Part shown: positions 25,838 to 33,282 of the stretch, piece after piece
Layout: every line of letters starts with the position of its first letter
How positions within the stretch are numbered: the stretch's first letter is position 1
NCBI RefSeq assembly: GCF_003339505.1
Contig: NZ_QPIW01000009.1
Span: 62,001-126,000, forward strand
Direction of reading: 5' to 3'
DNA length: 64,000 nucleotides
Source: Runella aurantiaca
Lineage (GTDB): Bacteria > Bacteroidota > Bacteroidia > Cytophagales > Spirosomataceae
The notes under the pieces: model-generated
The model's database searches: none
Told to the model about the DNA's origin: nothing
What the model saw: only the letters and a program-made list of their open reading frames with translations
Translations under genes and position numbers: made by a program

Positions 25838-26695
25838 ATGACTGAACTTCAAAGCATTGCTTCGCAGGTAAGACGCGATATTTTACGCATGGTCCACGGC
25901 TGTCAATCTGGTCACCCGGGCGGGTCGCTAGGTTGCACCGATTTGTTGGTGGCATTGTACTTTCAACAAATGAAAATCAACAACCGCAAAGGTAAAGGCG
26001 GTTATTTGTCATTCAATTTGGATGGCAAAGGAGAGGATTTGTTCTTTTTATCAAATGGCCACATTTCGCCCGTATTTTATAGCGTATTGGCGCGTCGCGG
26101 GTACTTTGATGTCAAAGAATTGGCTACCTTCCGTAAGATAAACACGCGTTTGCAAGGTCACCCCACTACCCATGAAGGACTGCCGGGCATTCGTATTGCG
26201 TCGGGTTCTTTGGGCCAAGGGCTTTCGGTATCGATTGGGGCGGCGTTGGCGAAAAAACTCAACGGCGAAAAAAACATTGTGTATTGCCTCATGGGCGATG
26301 GTGAGCAGCAGGAAGGCCAAGTGTGGGAAGCCGTGCAGTTTGCGCCCAACAACAACGTCGATAACCTCGTTGCGTTTGTGGACGTAAACGGTCAGCAGAT
26401 CGACGGTTCGACCAATAAAGTAAACAACAACCGCGATTTAGGCGCAAAATACAAAGCTTTCGGCTGGCGTGTAGTAACCGTCGACGGTAACAACATGGAC
26501 GAACTGACAACTTTGTTGCGCAAAATAAAGCGCCTTGTGGGTAAAGGTCAGCCTATCGCCGTGATGATGAAAACCGAAATGGGCCAAGGTGTAGACTTTA
26601 TGATGCACAGCCACAAATGGCACGGTGTAGCGCCCAACGACGCCCAATTGGAGCAAGCTTTGGCGCAATTGCCCGAGACGCTGGGAGATTATTAA
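25838..26695 (+). CDS. Transketolase, N-terminal (TPP-binding) subunit
   Basis: This 285-residue protein is the N-terminal half of transketolase, which moves two-carbon ketol units between sugar phosphates in the pentose phosphate pathway. CQSGHPGGSLGCTDLLVALY, LSNGHISPVFYS, ASGSLGQGLSVSIGAA and the TPP motif GDGEQQEGQVWEA all match. SHKWHGVAPN near the C-terminus ends the domain. In split transketolases the partner subunit supplies the pyrimidine-binding and C-terminal domains. That partner is encoded at 28883, with three unrelated genes in between. Confidence 0.93.
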   Translation: MTELQSIASQVRRDILRMVHGCQSGHPGGSLGCTDLLVALYFQQMKINNRKGKGGYLSFNLDGKGEDLFFLSNGHISPVFYSVLARRGYFDVKELATFRKINTRLQGHPTTHEGLPGIRIASGSLGQGLSVSIGAALAKKLNGEKNIVYCLMGDGEQQEGQVWEAVQFAPNNNVDNLVAFVDVNGQQIDGSTNKVNNNRDLGAKYKAFGWRVVTVDGNNMDELTTLLRKIKRLVGKGQPIAVMMKTEMGQGVDFMMHSHKWHGVAPNDAQLEQALAQLPETLGDY

Positions 26696-26707
26696 ATAAT
26701 CAGGAGG

Positions 26708-27298
26708 ATGGTAACAAGTCTTGACCAACTGGATTTATCAAAGCAATACAGCTACGCAGACTATCTTAAATGGAAGTTTGAAGAGCGTGTAGAGCTGATA
26801 AAAGGGCGCATTTTTAAAATGTCGCCTGCTCCGGCGCGCAAACATCAGACTATTTCAAGATATTTTATCTCACAAATGGTAAAGTATTTTGATGAACACC
26901 CTTGCGAGTGGTATCATGCGCCGTTTGATGTGCGTTTGGCGCGTAAATCTGACAATACCGATAAACAGGTATATACAGTGGTGCAGCCTGACCTTTGTGT
27001 GATTTGCGATAAATCTAAGTTGGATAAGCGAGGCTGTATTGGTGCGCCTGATTTGATTATTGAAATTCTCTCGCCCGGCAATAGTAAGAAGGAAATGAAA
27101 GATAAGTTTGAGGTGTATGAAGAAGCTGGGGTGCGGGAGTATTGGATTGTACAATCGACCGATAAGAATGTACTGGTTTACACACTCAACGAACAGGGCG
27201 TTTTTATCGGACATCGGCCTTTCATTGAAGACGAAATCATGCACTCGTTTATTTTTCCTGAACTGAAAATCAATTTGTTAGAAGTCTTTAAAGATTGA
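26708..27298 (+). CDS. Uma2-family (PD-(D/E)XK-like) protein
   Basis: The 196-residue product shows the Uma2/DUF820 pattern: YADYLKWKFEERVELIKGRIF near the N-terminus, VQPDLCVI with the first catalytic Asp, and GAPDLIIEILSPGNSKKEM with the D...E-x-hydrophobic strand and the SPGN/S turn, then KFEVYEEAGVREYWIV. The fold is that of restriction-type nucleases, but the biological role of the family is unclear. It starts 12 bp after the transketolase subunit and 16 bp before the AAA ATPase gene. AGGAGG is directly abutting the ATG and is too close to act as a standard ribosome-binding site. Confidence 0.8.
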   Translation: MVTSLDQLDLSKQYSYADYLKWKFEERVELIKGRIFKMSPAPARKHQTISRYFISQMVKYFDEHPCEWYHAPFDVRLARKSDNTDKQVYTVVQPDLCVICDKSKLDKRGCIGAPDLIIEILSPGNSKKEMKDKFEVYEEAGVREYWIVQSTDKNVLVYTLNEQGVFIGHRPFIEDEIMHSFIFPELKINLLEVFKD

Positions 27299-27314
27299 CG
27301 GGCCTCCGTTGCCA

Positions 27315-28301
27315 ATGAAACTCCAAAAACTCCATATCAAAAATTTTAAGTCCATTGTGGATTTGGAAATCGTCGAACCCAACCCGTTTACGGTCTTTGT
27401 CGGCCCCAACGGGTCGGGTAAGTCGAATATTTTTGAGGCATTGGAGTTTATAAATTTCATATCGAATTTTTCCAATAAAGAAAACTCTAAAGAAATCAGT
27501 GCTCTATTCGGCGGGCCAGAAAATTATTTAAATAGAAATCAAAGTATAAATGACGCTTATGGAGAGATCACTATTGGCCCATTTAAACTAAAAAACGATT
27601 TTAAAAATCTTTCAGAGGATGTGGAAGAACCAGAGTTTTACAAGGGAGATGAGGCAAGTAAACTTGTAAATGCATTAAATAAATTTCATAATTTTTCAAG
27701 ACTGTTTGTTAACTCCCCCAAAGAACTGAAACTTAATTTCCAGGGGGGGAATGCGTTAAATACTAAATCATCTAACCTCGAAAAAGTCCTCAAACGCATC
27801 CTCCAAGACGAAATCAAACGGGAAGAAATCAAAGAGTGGCTTGACTTATTCATCCCTGGTTTTGAGAATATTGAAATCGTTTCAAGTGAATTGAGTGGTA
27901 CAGATACCTTGGTGATGTACGAAAAAGGAATTAAAAAGCCTTTTACCAAAGATTTACTTTCGGATGGAACCTACAACATCCTGGCACTTTTAACGGCCGT
28001 TTATCAATCCGATGAGCCGCAGTTTTTGTGCATTGAAGAGCCGGAGAATGGATTGCATCCACAAGTTATCCGGGAATTAGTGTATTTTTTTAGAGAAGCT
28101 TGTATACAAAAAGGGCATTATATCTGGCTTAATACACATTCTCAAACATTAGTGGCAGAACTAAAAAAAGAAGAGGTGATCGCAGTCAATAAAATAGAAG
28201 GAGAGACCCGTATTAAGCAATTTCGTGACAGAAAATTATATGATTTGCCAATGGATGAAGCATGGCTTACAGGTGTATTGAACGGAGGTTTGATAAGATG
28301 A
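27315..28301 (+). CDS. AAA/ABC-type ATPase (AAA_21, OLD/RecF-like) of a candidate defence pair
   Basis: The ATG at 27315 starts MKLQKLHIKNFKSIVDLEI and gives 328 residues; a TTG two codons earlier is less likely. Visible motifs are Walker A GPNGSGKSN (about 30-38), signature-like LLSDGTYNIL, Walker B FLCIEEPENGLHP, and the H-loop WLNTHSQTL. There is no coiled coil of SMC length. The AAA_21/OLD-type ATPase without its own nuclease domain is normally paired with a TOPRIM or other effector, here the DUF4276 gene that overlaps by ATGA. The central part (about 27440-27770) is much more A/T-rich than its surroundings, which suggests a mosaic or transferred origin. Confidence 0.82.
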   Translation: MKLQKLHIKNFKSIVDLEIVEPNPFTVFVGPNGSGKSNIFEALEFINFISNFSNKENSKEISALFGGPENYLNRNQSINDAYGEITIGPFKLKNDFKNLSEDVEEPEFYKGDEASKLVNALNKFHNFSRLFVNSPKELKLNFQGGNALNTKSSNLEKVLKRILQDEIKREEIKEWLDLFIPGFENIEIVSSELSGTDTLVMYEKGIKKPFTKDLLSDGTYNILALLTAVYQSDEPQFLCIEEPENGLHPQVIRELVYFFREACIQKGHYIWLNTHSQTLVAELKKEEVIAVNKIEGETRIKQFRDRKLYDLPMDEAWLTGVLNGGLIR

Positions 28302-28861
28302 AAATAGGTTTTCTATGTGAAGGGCCGACAGATGAATATTTTTTGAAGTCGTCAGAATTTAAAAAATTATTGGATTCGCTTGAAATAATTCTAATTGGAG
28401 TTAGAAACTTAAATGGAAAAGGAAATTTGAAAACTTCTAGAGTACTGACGCAAAGCAGGATACTTTTTGATGAAGGAGCAGAGAAAGTCTTTGTTTTGGT
28501 GGACTTAGATCATGATAAATGTATCACAAAGACAAAAGAACTTATTCCCGAACATGATAATCAAACCATTGTCGTTGCCGTTAGAGAAGTAGAAGCTTGG
28601 CTGTTGGCTGATCGGCAAAATATGGCTGATTTTTTAGAAGTTGATTATGAATTAGAATTCCCAGAAAAATTATCAGATCCCAAAAACGAAATGCTTGAGC
28701 TGGCCAGAAGTAAATTTTCACCAAGGATACTTACCGAAACAAAAGTGTTTTATAGAATTATGGATAATGGTTTCTCCCTCCGACGCGCGGCGCAGCATCC
28801 CAATTGCCCCAGTGCCGCTTACTTTTTGAATAAACTTTCAGTACTTAATACCCAATACTAA
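28298..28861 (+). CDS. DUF4276 TOPRIM-fold protein, partner of the AAA ATPase
   Basis: The ATG at 28298 overlaps the ATPase stop (ATGA), so translation is probably coupled. The 187-residue product has the TOPRIM signature: FLCEGPTDEYF with Glu8, and VFVLVDLDHDK with Asp69 and Asp71. VAVREVEAWLLAD is the conserved DUF4276 block. TOPRIM domains of this kind act as metal-dependent nucleases in OLD-like and PARIS-like systems. By analogy this protein could be the effector released or activated by the ATPase, which is an inference. The last codons (VLNTQY and stop) lie inside a tandem heptamer repeat that runs into the next intergenic space. Confidence 0.78.
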   Translation: MKIGFLCEGPTDEYFLKSSEFKKLLDSLEIILIGVRNLNGKGNLKTSRVLTQSRILFDEGAEKVFVLVDLDHDKCITKTKELIPEHDNQTIVVAVREVEAWLLADRQNMADFLEVDYELEFPEKLSDPKNEMLELARSKFSPRILTETKVFYRIMDNGFSLRRAAQHPNCPSAAYFLNKLSVLNTQY

Positions 28862-28877
28862 TTACGCAATACAACAC
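28843..28877. repeat. Tandem heptamer array A-C-x-x-A-A-T type (5 units)
   Basis: The units are ACTTAAT, ACCCAAT, ACTAATT, ACGCAAT, ACAACAC. The array covers the last codons and stop of the DUF4276 gene and most of the gap to the transketolase C-subunit gene. Confidence 0.55.
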
Positions 28878-28882
28878 AAAGA

Positions 28883-29839
28883 ATGAAAAAATATACGTTC
28901 ACCGAAAAGAAAGATACCCGCAGCGGATTCGGCGCGGGAATGCAGGTTTTAGGCCAAACCAACCCCAACGTCGTGGCAATGTGTGCCGACTTGGTGGGCT
29001 CTTTAAAACTCGACGCGTTTATCAAAGAAAACCCTGAGCGCTTTATCCAGTGCGGTATTTCGGAAGCCAACATGATTGGGATGGCCGCAGGTCTGACCAT
29101 CGGCGGAAAGATTCCGTTTGCGACCACATTCGCCAATTTTGGTTCGGGACGCGTCTACGATCAAATCCGTCAAAGCGTAGCCTATTCTGACAAAAACGTC
29201 AAAATCGCGGTATCACACGCGGGCCTGACGCTGGGAGAAGATGGGGCAACGCACCAGATTTTAGAAGACCTTGCCATGATGCGCGCCCTGCCCGGAATGA
29301 CCGTCATTAATCCCTGCGATTATAACCAAACCAAAGCGGCGACCATCGCCGTGGCAGAATACGAAGGGCCCGTTTATCTGCGTTTTGGTCGCCCAGTGAT
29401 TCCAGTATTTACGGATGCTGACCAAAAATTTGAAATCGGCAAAGCGTGGATGGTCAATGAAGGTACCGATGTAAGTATCTTTGCCACAGGCCATTTGGTG
29501 TGGGAAGCTATCCAAGCGGGCGAAATGCTCGAAGCCGAAGGCATCAACGCCGAAATCATCAACATTCACACGATTAAACCTTTGGACGAAAAAGCCATCT
29601 TAAAATCGGTGAAGAAAACGGGTTGTTTGGTATCGGCCGAAGAGCATCAGGTAGCGGGAGGATTGGGAAGTGCCATCGCTGAGTTATTGATTCAGGGTAC
29701 ACCTTATCCGCAGGAATTTATCGCCGTGAAAGACAGCTTCGGAGAAAGCGGGACGCCAGCGCAACTCATGGAAAAATATGGCCTCACCGCCAACGATATT
29801 GTAGCAGCCGCCAAACGGGCGATTGCCAGAAAAAAGTAA
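28883..29839 (+). CDS. Transketolase, C-terminal subunit
   Basis: The 318-residue product carries the pyrimidine-binding domain (MQVLGQTNPNVVAMCADLVG, with the activating Glu in QCGISEANMIGMAAGL), the SHAGLTLGEDGATHQILEDL loop, and the C-terminal domain of transketolase (VYLRFGRPVIPVF, NIHTIKPLDEKAIL). It completes the enzyme begun at 25838. In many bacteria the two halves are adjacent. Here a Uma2, an ATPase and a TOPRIM gene separate them by about 2.2 kb, all in the same direction. Confidence 0.93.
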   Translation: MKKYTFTEKKDTRSGFGAGMQVLGQTNPNVVAMCADLVGSLKLDAFIKENPERFIQCGISEANMIGMAAGLTIGGKIPFATTFANFGSGRVYDQIRQSVAYSDKNVKIAVSHAGLTLGEDGATHQILEDLAMMRALPGMTVINPCDYNQTKAATIAVAEYEGPVYLRFGRPVIPVFTDADQKFEIGKAWMVNEGTDVSIFATGHLVWEAIQAGEMLEAEGINAEIINIHTIKPLDEKAILKSVKKTGCLVSAEEHQVAGGLGSAIAELLIQGTPYPQEFIAVKDSFGESGTPAQLMEKYGLTANDIVAAAKRAIARKK

Positions 29840-29844
29840 GAAGA

Positions 29845-29913
29845 AGTCAGGAGTGAGAACAAAAAAATCACTCCTGACTCCTGACCGCACGGGCGGCACC
29901 GTACTCACTCCTG
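29845..29913. repeat. Heptamer repeat/hairpin block (AGTCAGG, AGTGAGA / ACTCCTG)
   Basis: agtcaggagtga (29845-29856) pairs perfectly with tcactcctgact (29868-29879). The heptamer ACTCCTG occurs at 29870-29876 and 29877-29883, and again at 29907-29913. The block fills the gap between the transketolase C-subunit and the sigma factor and may act as a terminator. Confidence 0.55.
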
Positions 29914-29917
29914 AAAG

Positions 29918-30475
29918 ATGACCGATCAAGCCATTCTTGAAAAATTTGCCAATCCCGAAAGCCGCAATTTTGCTTTCAATCAGTTGGTACGAAAGTACCA
30001 GCAAAAAATTTATTGGCACATTCGCAAGATGGTCATTGACCACGACGATGCCGATGATTTGACGCAAGAAACGTTCATTAAAGCGTGGCAGGCATTGGAA
30101 ACATTTCGGGGAGATGCGCAGCTTTTTACGTGGCTGTACCGCATTGCTACCAACGAATGTTTGAATTTTTTGAATAAAAAACGTCGCCGATTTTTTATTC
30201 CCATTCACGATGTAGAAGGCGAGTTACTAGAAAAACTGGAAGCCGCTGCGGGCGAAACCGACTCGCCGCTTTCGGGAGACGAAATTCAGTTGAAGCTGCA
30301 AAAAGCGCTGCTAACCTTGCCCGACAAACAGCGGTTGGTGTTCAACATGAAGTATTTTGATGACCTCAAATACGAAGATATTGCCGACATCACCGGCACT
30401 TCAGTAGGAGCGTTGAAGGCAAGCTATCACCACGCCGTGACAAAAATTGAAAAGTTTTTAAACGGAGAAGATTAA
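29918..30475 (+). CDS. RNA polymerase sigma factor, ECF/sigma-70 type
   Basis: The 185-residue sigma factor has region 2 at about 15-80 (YWHIRKMVIDHDDADDLTQETF, then TWLYRIATNECLNFL, the core- and -10-binding helices) and region 4 at about 125-180 (LPDKQRLVFNMKYFDDLKYEDIADI, then GALKASYHHAVTKIEKFL). Regions 1 and 3 are absent, as in ECF factors. It is followed by a small membrane protein with an N-terminal cytoplasmic part and then a Spy/CpxP-like periplasmic protein, so it probably directs an envelope-stress regulon. The promoter motif it reads cannot be deduced here. Confidence 0.9.
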   Translation: MTDQAILEKFANPESRNFAFNQLVRKYQQKIYWHIRKMVIDHDDADDLTQETFIKAWQALETFRGDAQLFTWLYRIATNECLNFLNKKRRRFFIPIHDVEGELLEKLEAAAGETDSPLSGDEIQLKLQKALLTLPDKQRLVFNMKYFDDLKYEDIADITGTSVGALKASYHHAVTKIEKFLNGED

Positions 30476-30587
30476 ACTTTAGTATAAAAGCTTTGTCAAA
30501 AGATAAATACGGTTTCTTCACGGCTCATTTTACGTGATTGAAAACGATTCACTACTTCATCCACAGCATCGCAGAACCTGAGAAAAA

Positions 30588-31025
30588 ATGAAACGGATAA
30601 AACTAGACGACCTCGAACGTAAGCTTCCTTTTCGGGAACCAGAAGGGTATTTTGAAAAACTACCTTCGATGGTACAAACCCACATTTACGAACAAATAGC
30701 TGAGAAAGAAACCTCTTTTACGGTTAGTTGGTCGTGGAAACGAACCGCTTTGCTTGGAGCGGCGGCGAGTGTGGTCGGCGTGTTGCTTTGGGTGACTTAT
30801 CCACAAAAACAACTTTCGCTGGGCGAAGAAACCCTGAGCCAAGTATCAGATGCTGAGATTATTACGTATTTGAAAGATAATCACATTACCCAGCAAGAAA
30901 TGGAGGAAGAGCCTCAGGTAAATGAGACCTATGCCGGAGAAGATGTTTTGTTGCAACAACTCAATGTTAATGACGAAGACCTCCGCAAAGCCATTCTGGA
31001 AGAAGACTTAGAGGAAGCAATTTAG
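30588..31025 (+). CDS. Single-span membrane protein, possible anti-sigma factor
   Basis: This 145-residue protein has a short basic/polar N-terminal part (1-51), one transmembrane helix (about 52-71, LLGAAASVVGVLLWVTYP) and an acidic periplasmic C-terminal half rich in Glu and Asp. No zinc-binding anti-sigma motif is visible. Its position directly after the ECF sigma gene and its membrane topology fit an anti-sigma factor that would hold the sigma at the membrane. That role is inferred from position only, and a membrane-anchored adaptor is the alternative. Confidence 0.5.
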   Translation: MKRIKLDDLERKLPFREPEGYFEKLPSMVQTHIYEQIAEKETSFTVSWSWKRTALLGAAASVVGVLLWVTYPQKQLSLGEETLSQVSDAEIITYLKDNHITQQEMEEEPQVNETYAGEDVLLQQLNVNDEDLRKAILEEDLEEAI

Positions 31026-31059
31026 TGTATCAATCCGTTATTTGAAACTTATTCTAGTG

Positions 31060-31485
31060 ATGAAAAAAATCGTATTTGTATTTATTTGCACCCTATTGGT
31101 TAGCGCCTCTTACGCACAAGACGGAGGCCATCAGAAAATCGAAAATGCCAAAATTGGCCTGATTACCAACCGCTTGAACCTTACCCCAGAGCAGTCGCAG
31201 CAGTTTTGGCCCGTCTATAATGAGTTTGACGATAGAAAAAAGGAGATTCGTAAGCAGATGAGAAAACTTATCGTTGAAACGAACACACTCACAACGCCCG
31301 ACGAAAAAATTCTGGCTAATCTCAAAGAAACGCTCAATCTCCAGCAAAAAGAAGTGGATTTGGAGCGTGAATACATGAATAAATTCCTTAAAGTGATTAA
31401 CGTCAGGCAGTTGGCGGAGCTGTATAAAGCCGAGCAGATGTTTACGCAAATGCTCATTCAACGCCTGAACAAGAAGCAACAATAG
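31060..31485 (+). CDS. Spy/CpxP-like periplasmic protein
   Basis: The ATG at 31060 starts a signal peptide (MKKIVFVFICTLLVSASYAQ), giving 141 residues; an earlier TTG in frame is not needed. The mature part is all alpha-helical: LTPEQSQQFWPVYNEFDDRKKEIRK is an LTxxQ-type motif of Spy/CpxP and related heavy-metal or misfolding sensors, followed by a second basic amphipathic helix (RLKETL/EREYMNKFLKVINVRQLAEL). Such proteins bind unfolded or metal-exposed periplasmic clients and damp stress signalling. It is the third gene of the sigma module and ends at a strong terminator. Confidence 0.75.
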   Translation: MKKIVFVFICTLLVSASYAQDGGHQKIENAKIGLITNRLNLTPEQSQQFWPVYNEFDDRKKEIRKQMRKLIVETNTLTTPDEKILANLKETLNLQQKEVDLEREYMNKFLKVINVRQLAELYKAEQMFTQMLIQRLNKKQQ

Positions 31486-31521
31486 AAATTTTTTTGGATA
31501 TAGCCTTCATTTAGGGTTCAT

Positions 31522-31560
31522 AGAGGCAATGCTTTCGCGTCGAGGGCATTGCCTCTTTGT
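31522..31560. terminator. Bidirectional hairpin terminator
   Basis: The 11-bp stem agaggcaatgc / gcattgcctct is followed by tttgttt, between the convergent Spy-like and LytTR genes. Confidence 0.8.
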
Positions 31561-31911
31561 TTAGGCAACGTCTCGCAGGGCTTCGAGTTGTTTTATTTTT
31601 CTTCGTGATACTGGAATTTCGTACCCGTCTTTGAGTCGGAAATGTTCACCCAACGAAAAGTCTAAGTAGGCGGTATTGATAATACAACCTCGATTGACGC
31701 GGATAAAGTTGGGCGGCAGTAGCTCTTCGTAGAACCCAATGGTTTTTGAAACCAATATTTTTTGACCGTTTCTGAGGACAAACAGGGTGTAATTGCGCTG
31801 CCCTTCAAGGCGCATGATGTCGCGTAGTGGAACGAATACTTTGTGGGAGTTTAGCGGCAAACGGAGGCCTTCTATGCCATTGGGCGTTCGTGCAAGGTGT
31901 AGAACTGTCAT
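31561..31911 (-). CDS. LytTR-domain DNA-binding protein (stand-alone)
   Basis: The ATG at 31911 gives 116 residues that are essentially one LytTR domain (VFVPLRDIMRLEGQRNYTLF, FYEELLPPNFIRVNRGCIIN, FRLKDGYEIPVSRRKIKQL). LytTR domains bind direct repeats with beta-strands in the major groove. No receiver domain is attached, unlike the RR at 40776. The upstream frame to 31968 contains basic, unconserved residues and is not used. It shares the intergenic region with the divergent exonuclease gene, whose -7 box is at 32005. Confidence 0.82.
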   Translation of the reverse strand: MTVLHLARTPNGIEGLRLPLNSHKVFVPLRDIMRLEGQRNYTLFVLRNGQKILVSKTIGFYEELLPPNFIRVNRGCIINTAYLDFSLGEHFRLKDGYEIPVSRRKIKQLEALRDVA

Positions 31912-32004
31912 AACATTAAGGGTTGAATGTGCCCTACAAAAGTGCGATTTTGGAAGAGGGGAAATCAACGGGCGTTTGCCCGTATCGTTTCGGTATTTTT
32001 CCCG

Positions 32005-32012
32005 TATTTTTG
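32005..32012 (+). promoter_or_regulatory. -7 element TATTTTTG upstream of the exonuclease gene
   Basis: TATTTTTG matches TAnnTTTG, 20 nt before the ATG at 32033. Confidence 0.5.
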
Positions 32013-32032
32013 TGCCTTATATACGCTTTTTT

Positions 32033-32554
32033 ATGTTTGCCATTGTAGATATTGAAACCACCGGCGGCGCGTACGATACGAGCCGAATTACCGAAATTGC
32101 TATTTTGCGTCACGATGGCCAGCAGGTCATCGACTCTTATCAAAGCCTCATTAATCCCAAATGCTGGATTCCGGGGTTTATCACCCAACTGACGGGGATT
32201 GATAATCAGATGGTCAAAGATGCGCCAACGTTTGAAGAAATTGCGGATGATGTGCGCCGATTGACCCAAAATGCCGCTTTTGTGGCGCATAATGTCACTT
32301 TCGATTATGGATTTGTAAGGCGCGAATTTGGGCGTTTAGATGAGTATTTTGACCGTGATACCTTGTGTACCGTGCGGCTAAGTCGTAAGATTTTTCCGGG
32401 CTACAAATCTTATAGCTTGGGTAATATTTGCCGAGATTTACAAATCCAGCACACCAATCACCACCGTGCCATGGGCGATGCCGCCGCTACAACGCGCCTG
32501 TTTGAACTGCTTCTCCAACATGACCATCAGGGCTTACTGAAAGGCTGGGTGTAG
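32033..32554 (+). CDS. DnaQ-like 3'-5' exonuclease domain protein
   Basis: The ATG at 32033 (MFAIVDIETTGGAYDT) is the correct start. The longer upstream frame has no exonuclease homology and overlaps the LytTR gene. The 173 residues carry the DEDDh motifs: VDIETTGG (Exo I Asp and Glu), AHNVTFDYGF (Exo II Asp) and NHHRAMGDA (Exo III His and Asp). This is the epsilon/DnaQ exonuclease fold, which removes nucleotides from 3' ends in proofreading, repair or RNA processing. It lacks a UvrC-type or polymerase domain, so it acts alone or in trans. Confidence 0.85.
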   Translation: MFAIVDIETTGGAYDTSRITEIAILRHDGQQVIDSYQSLINPKCWIPGFITQLTGIDNQMVKDAPTFEEIADDVRRLTQNAAFVAHNVTFDYGFVRREFGRLDEYFDRDTLCTVRLSRKIFPGYKSYSLGNICRDLQIQHTNHHRAMGDAAATTRLFELLLQHDHQGLLKGWV

Positions 32555-32614
32555 TAAATAAATCAATGTTTTTTGACTAATTTTTAAACATCGGGAACCC
32601 TCGAAGGCTGATTT

Positions 32615-32622
32615 TAGTTTTG
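32615..32622 (+). promoter_or_regulatory. -7 element TAGTTTTG of the tetR gene
   Basis: TAGTTTTG matches TAnnTTTG. The operator begins 2 nt downstream, so repressor binding would cover the transcription start. Confidence 0.5.
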
Positions 32623-32623
32623 T

Positions 32624-32639
32624 AAGTGATTACTCACTT
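32624..32639. promoter_or_regulatory. TetR operator 1, AAGTGA-N4-TCACTT
   Basis: This perfect inverted repeat overlaps the expected start of the tetR transcript, 7 nt before its ATG. It is almost identical to the site at 33244-33259. Confidence 0.65.
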
Positions 32640-32645
32640 TTAGTT

Positions 32646-33200
32646 ATGACCGAAAAAAAGGAACTGATTCTAGAAACAGCGCTGAAACTTTTTGCAGAAC
32701 GTGGATTTGATACGACTCCCACGAGTATGATTGCCAAAGAAGCGGGGGTTTCGGAAGGACTGATTTTTCGTCATTTTACCAATAAGGAAGGATTAATGGA
32801 TGCTATCTTGGCGATGAGTGAAGAACGAATGGCTCGGCATGTCAAATCCATTGTTGCATTGGCGGAACCTTTGGCCAAGATTCACGCCACAATTGAACTA
32901 CCCGTGAAGCTATTTAGCGAAGAGCGCGAGTTTTGGAAACTGCAATTTTCGCTCAAATGGCAGAAAAAATACCGGGGGCAGTCGTACCGTCCGAGTGGTT
33001 ATTATCTTGAGTTGGTGGAGGTTATCACCGACGCATTTCGCCAACTGGGCTACGCCGAACCCGAAAAAGAAGTTTTGTTGCTGGTTATGCTCATCGACGG
33101 TTTGAGTAATCAGTTGATGCAGCAACCTTCTGAGGCATTTATCGAGCAAACGCTCTCATTTCTGAAATCTAAGTATCAACTGGACAAACTCAAAAGTTAA
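32646..33200 (+). CDS. TetR/AcrR-family repressor
   Basis: The 184-residue product has an N-terminal HTH (LILETALKLFAERGFDTTPT, then MIAKEAGVSEGLIFRHFTNK) and a helical ligand-binding C-terminal part. Inverted repeats of the AAGTGA-N4-TCACTT type precede both this gene and the following MBL-fold gene. Autoregulation plus repression of the downstream hydrolase is therefore the simplest reading. The inducer is unknown. There are 82 bp between the genes, and each has its own operator. Confidence 0.88.
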   Translation: MTEKKELILETALKLFAERGFDTTPTSMIAKEAGVSEGLIFRHFTNKEGLMDAILAMSEERMARHVKSIVALAEPLAKIHATIELPVKLFSEEREFWKLQFSLKWQKKYRGQSYRPSGYYLELVEVITDAFRQLGYAEPEKEVLLLVMLIDGLSNQLMQQPSEAFIEQTLSFLKSKYQLDKLKS

Positions 33201-33243
33201 GGAATCCAATTTTATAAACCCACAATTTGTGTGGTCAAACAGT

Positions 33244-33259
33244 AAGTAAGCACTCACTT
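33244..33259. promoter_or_regulatory. TetR operator 2, AAGTAA-N4-TCACTT
   Basis: One mismatch from operator 1, placed 24 nt before the ATG of the MBL-fold gene. It indicates the same repressor controls it. Confidence 0.6.
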
Positions 33260-33282
33260 ATTAATTGTCAATGTAGCAACCC

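Noticed and set aside
26702-26707. AGGAGG as Shine-Dalgarno for the Uma2 gene
   Set aside because: It abuts the ATG, too close for normal function, and other genes in the window lack such sites.
31793-32032. N-terminal extension of the exonuclease frame
   Set aside because: It is antisense to the LytTR gene and basic, and the exonuclease core starts at 32033.
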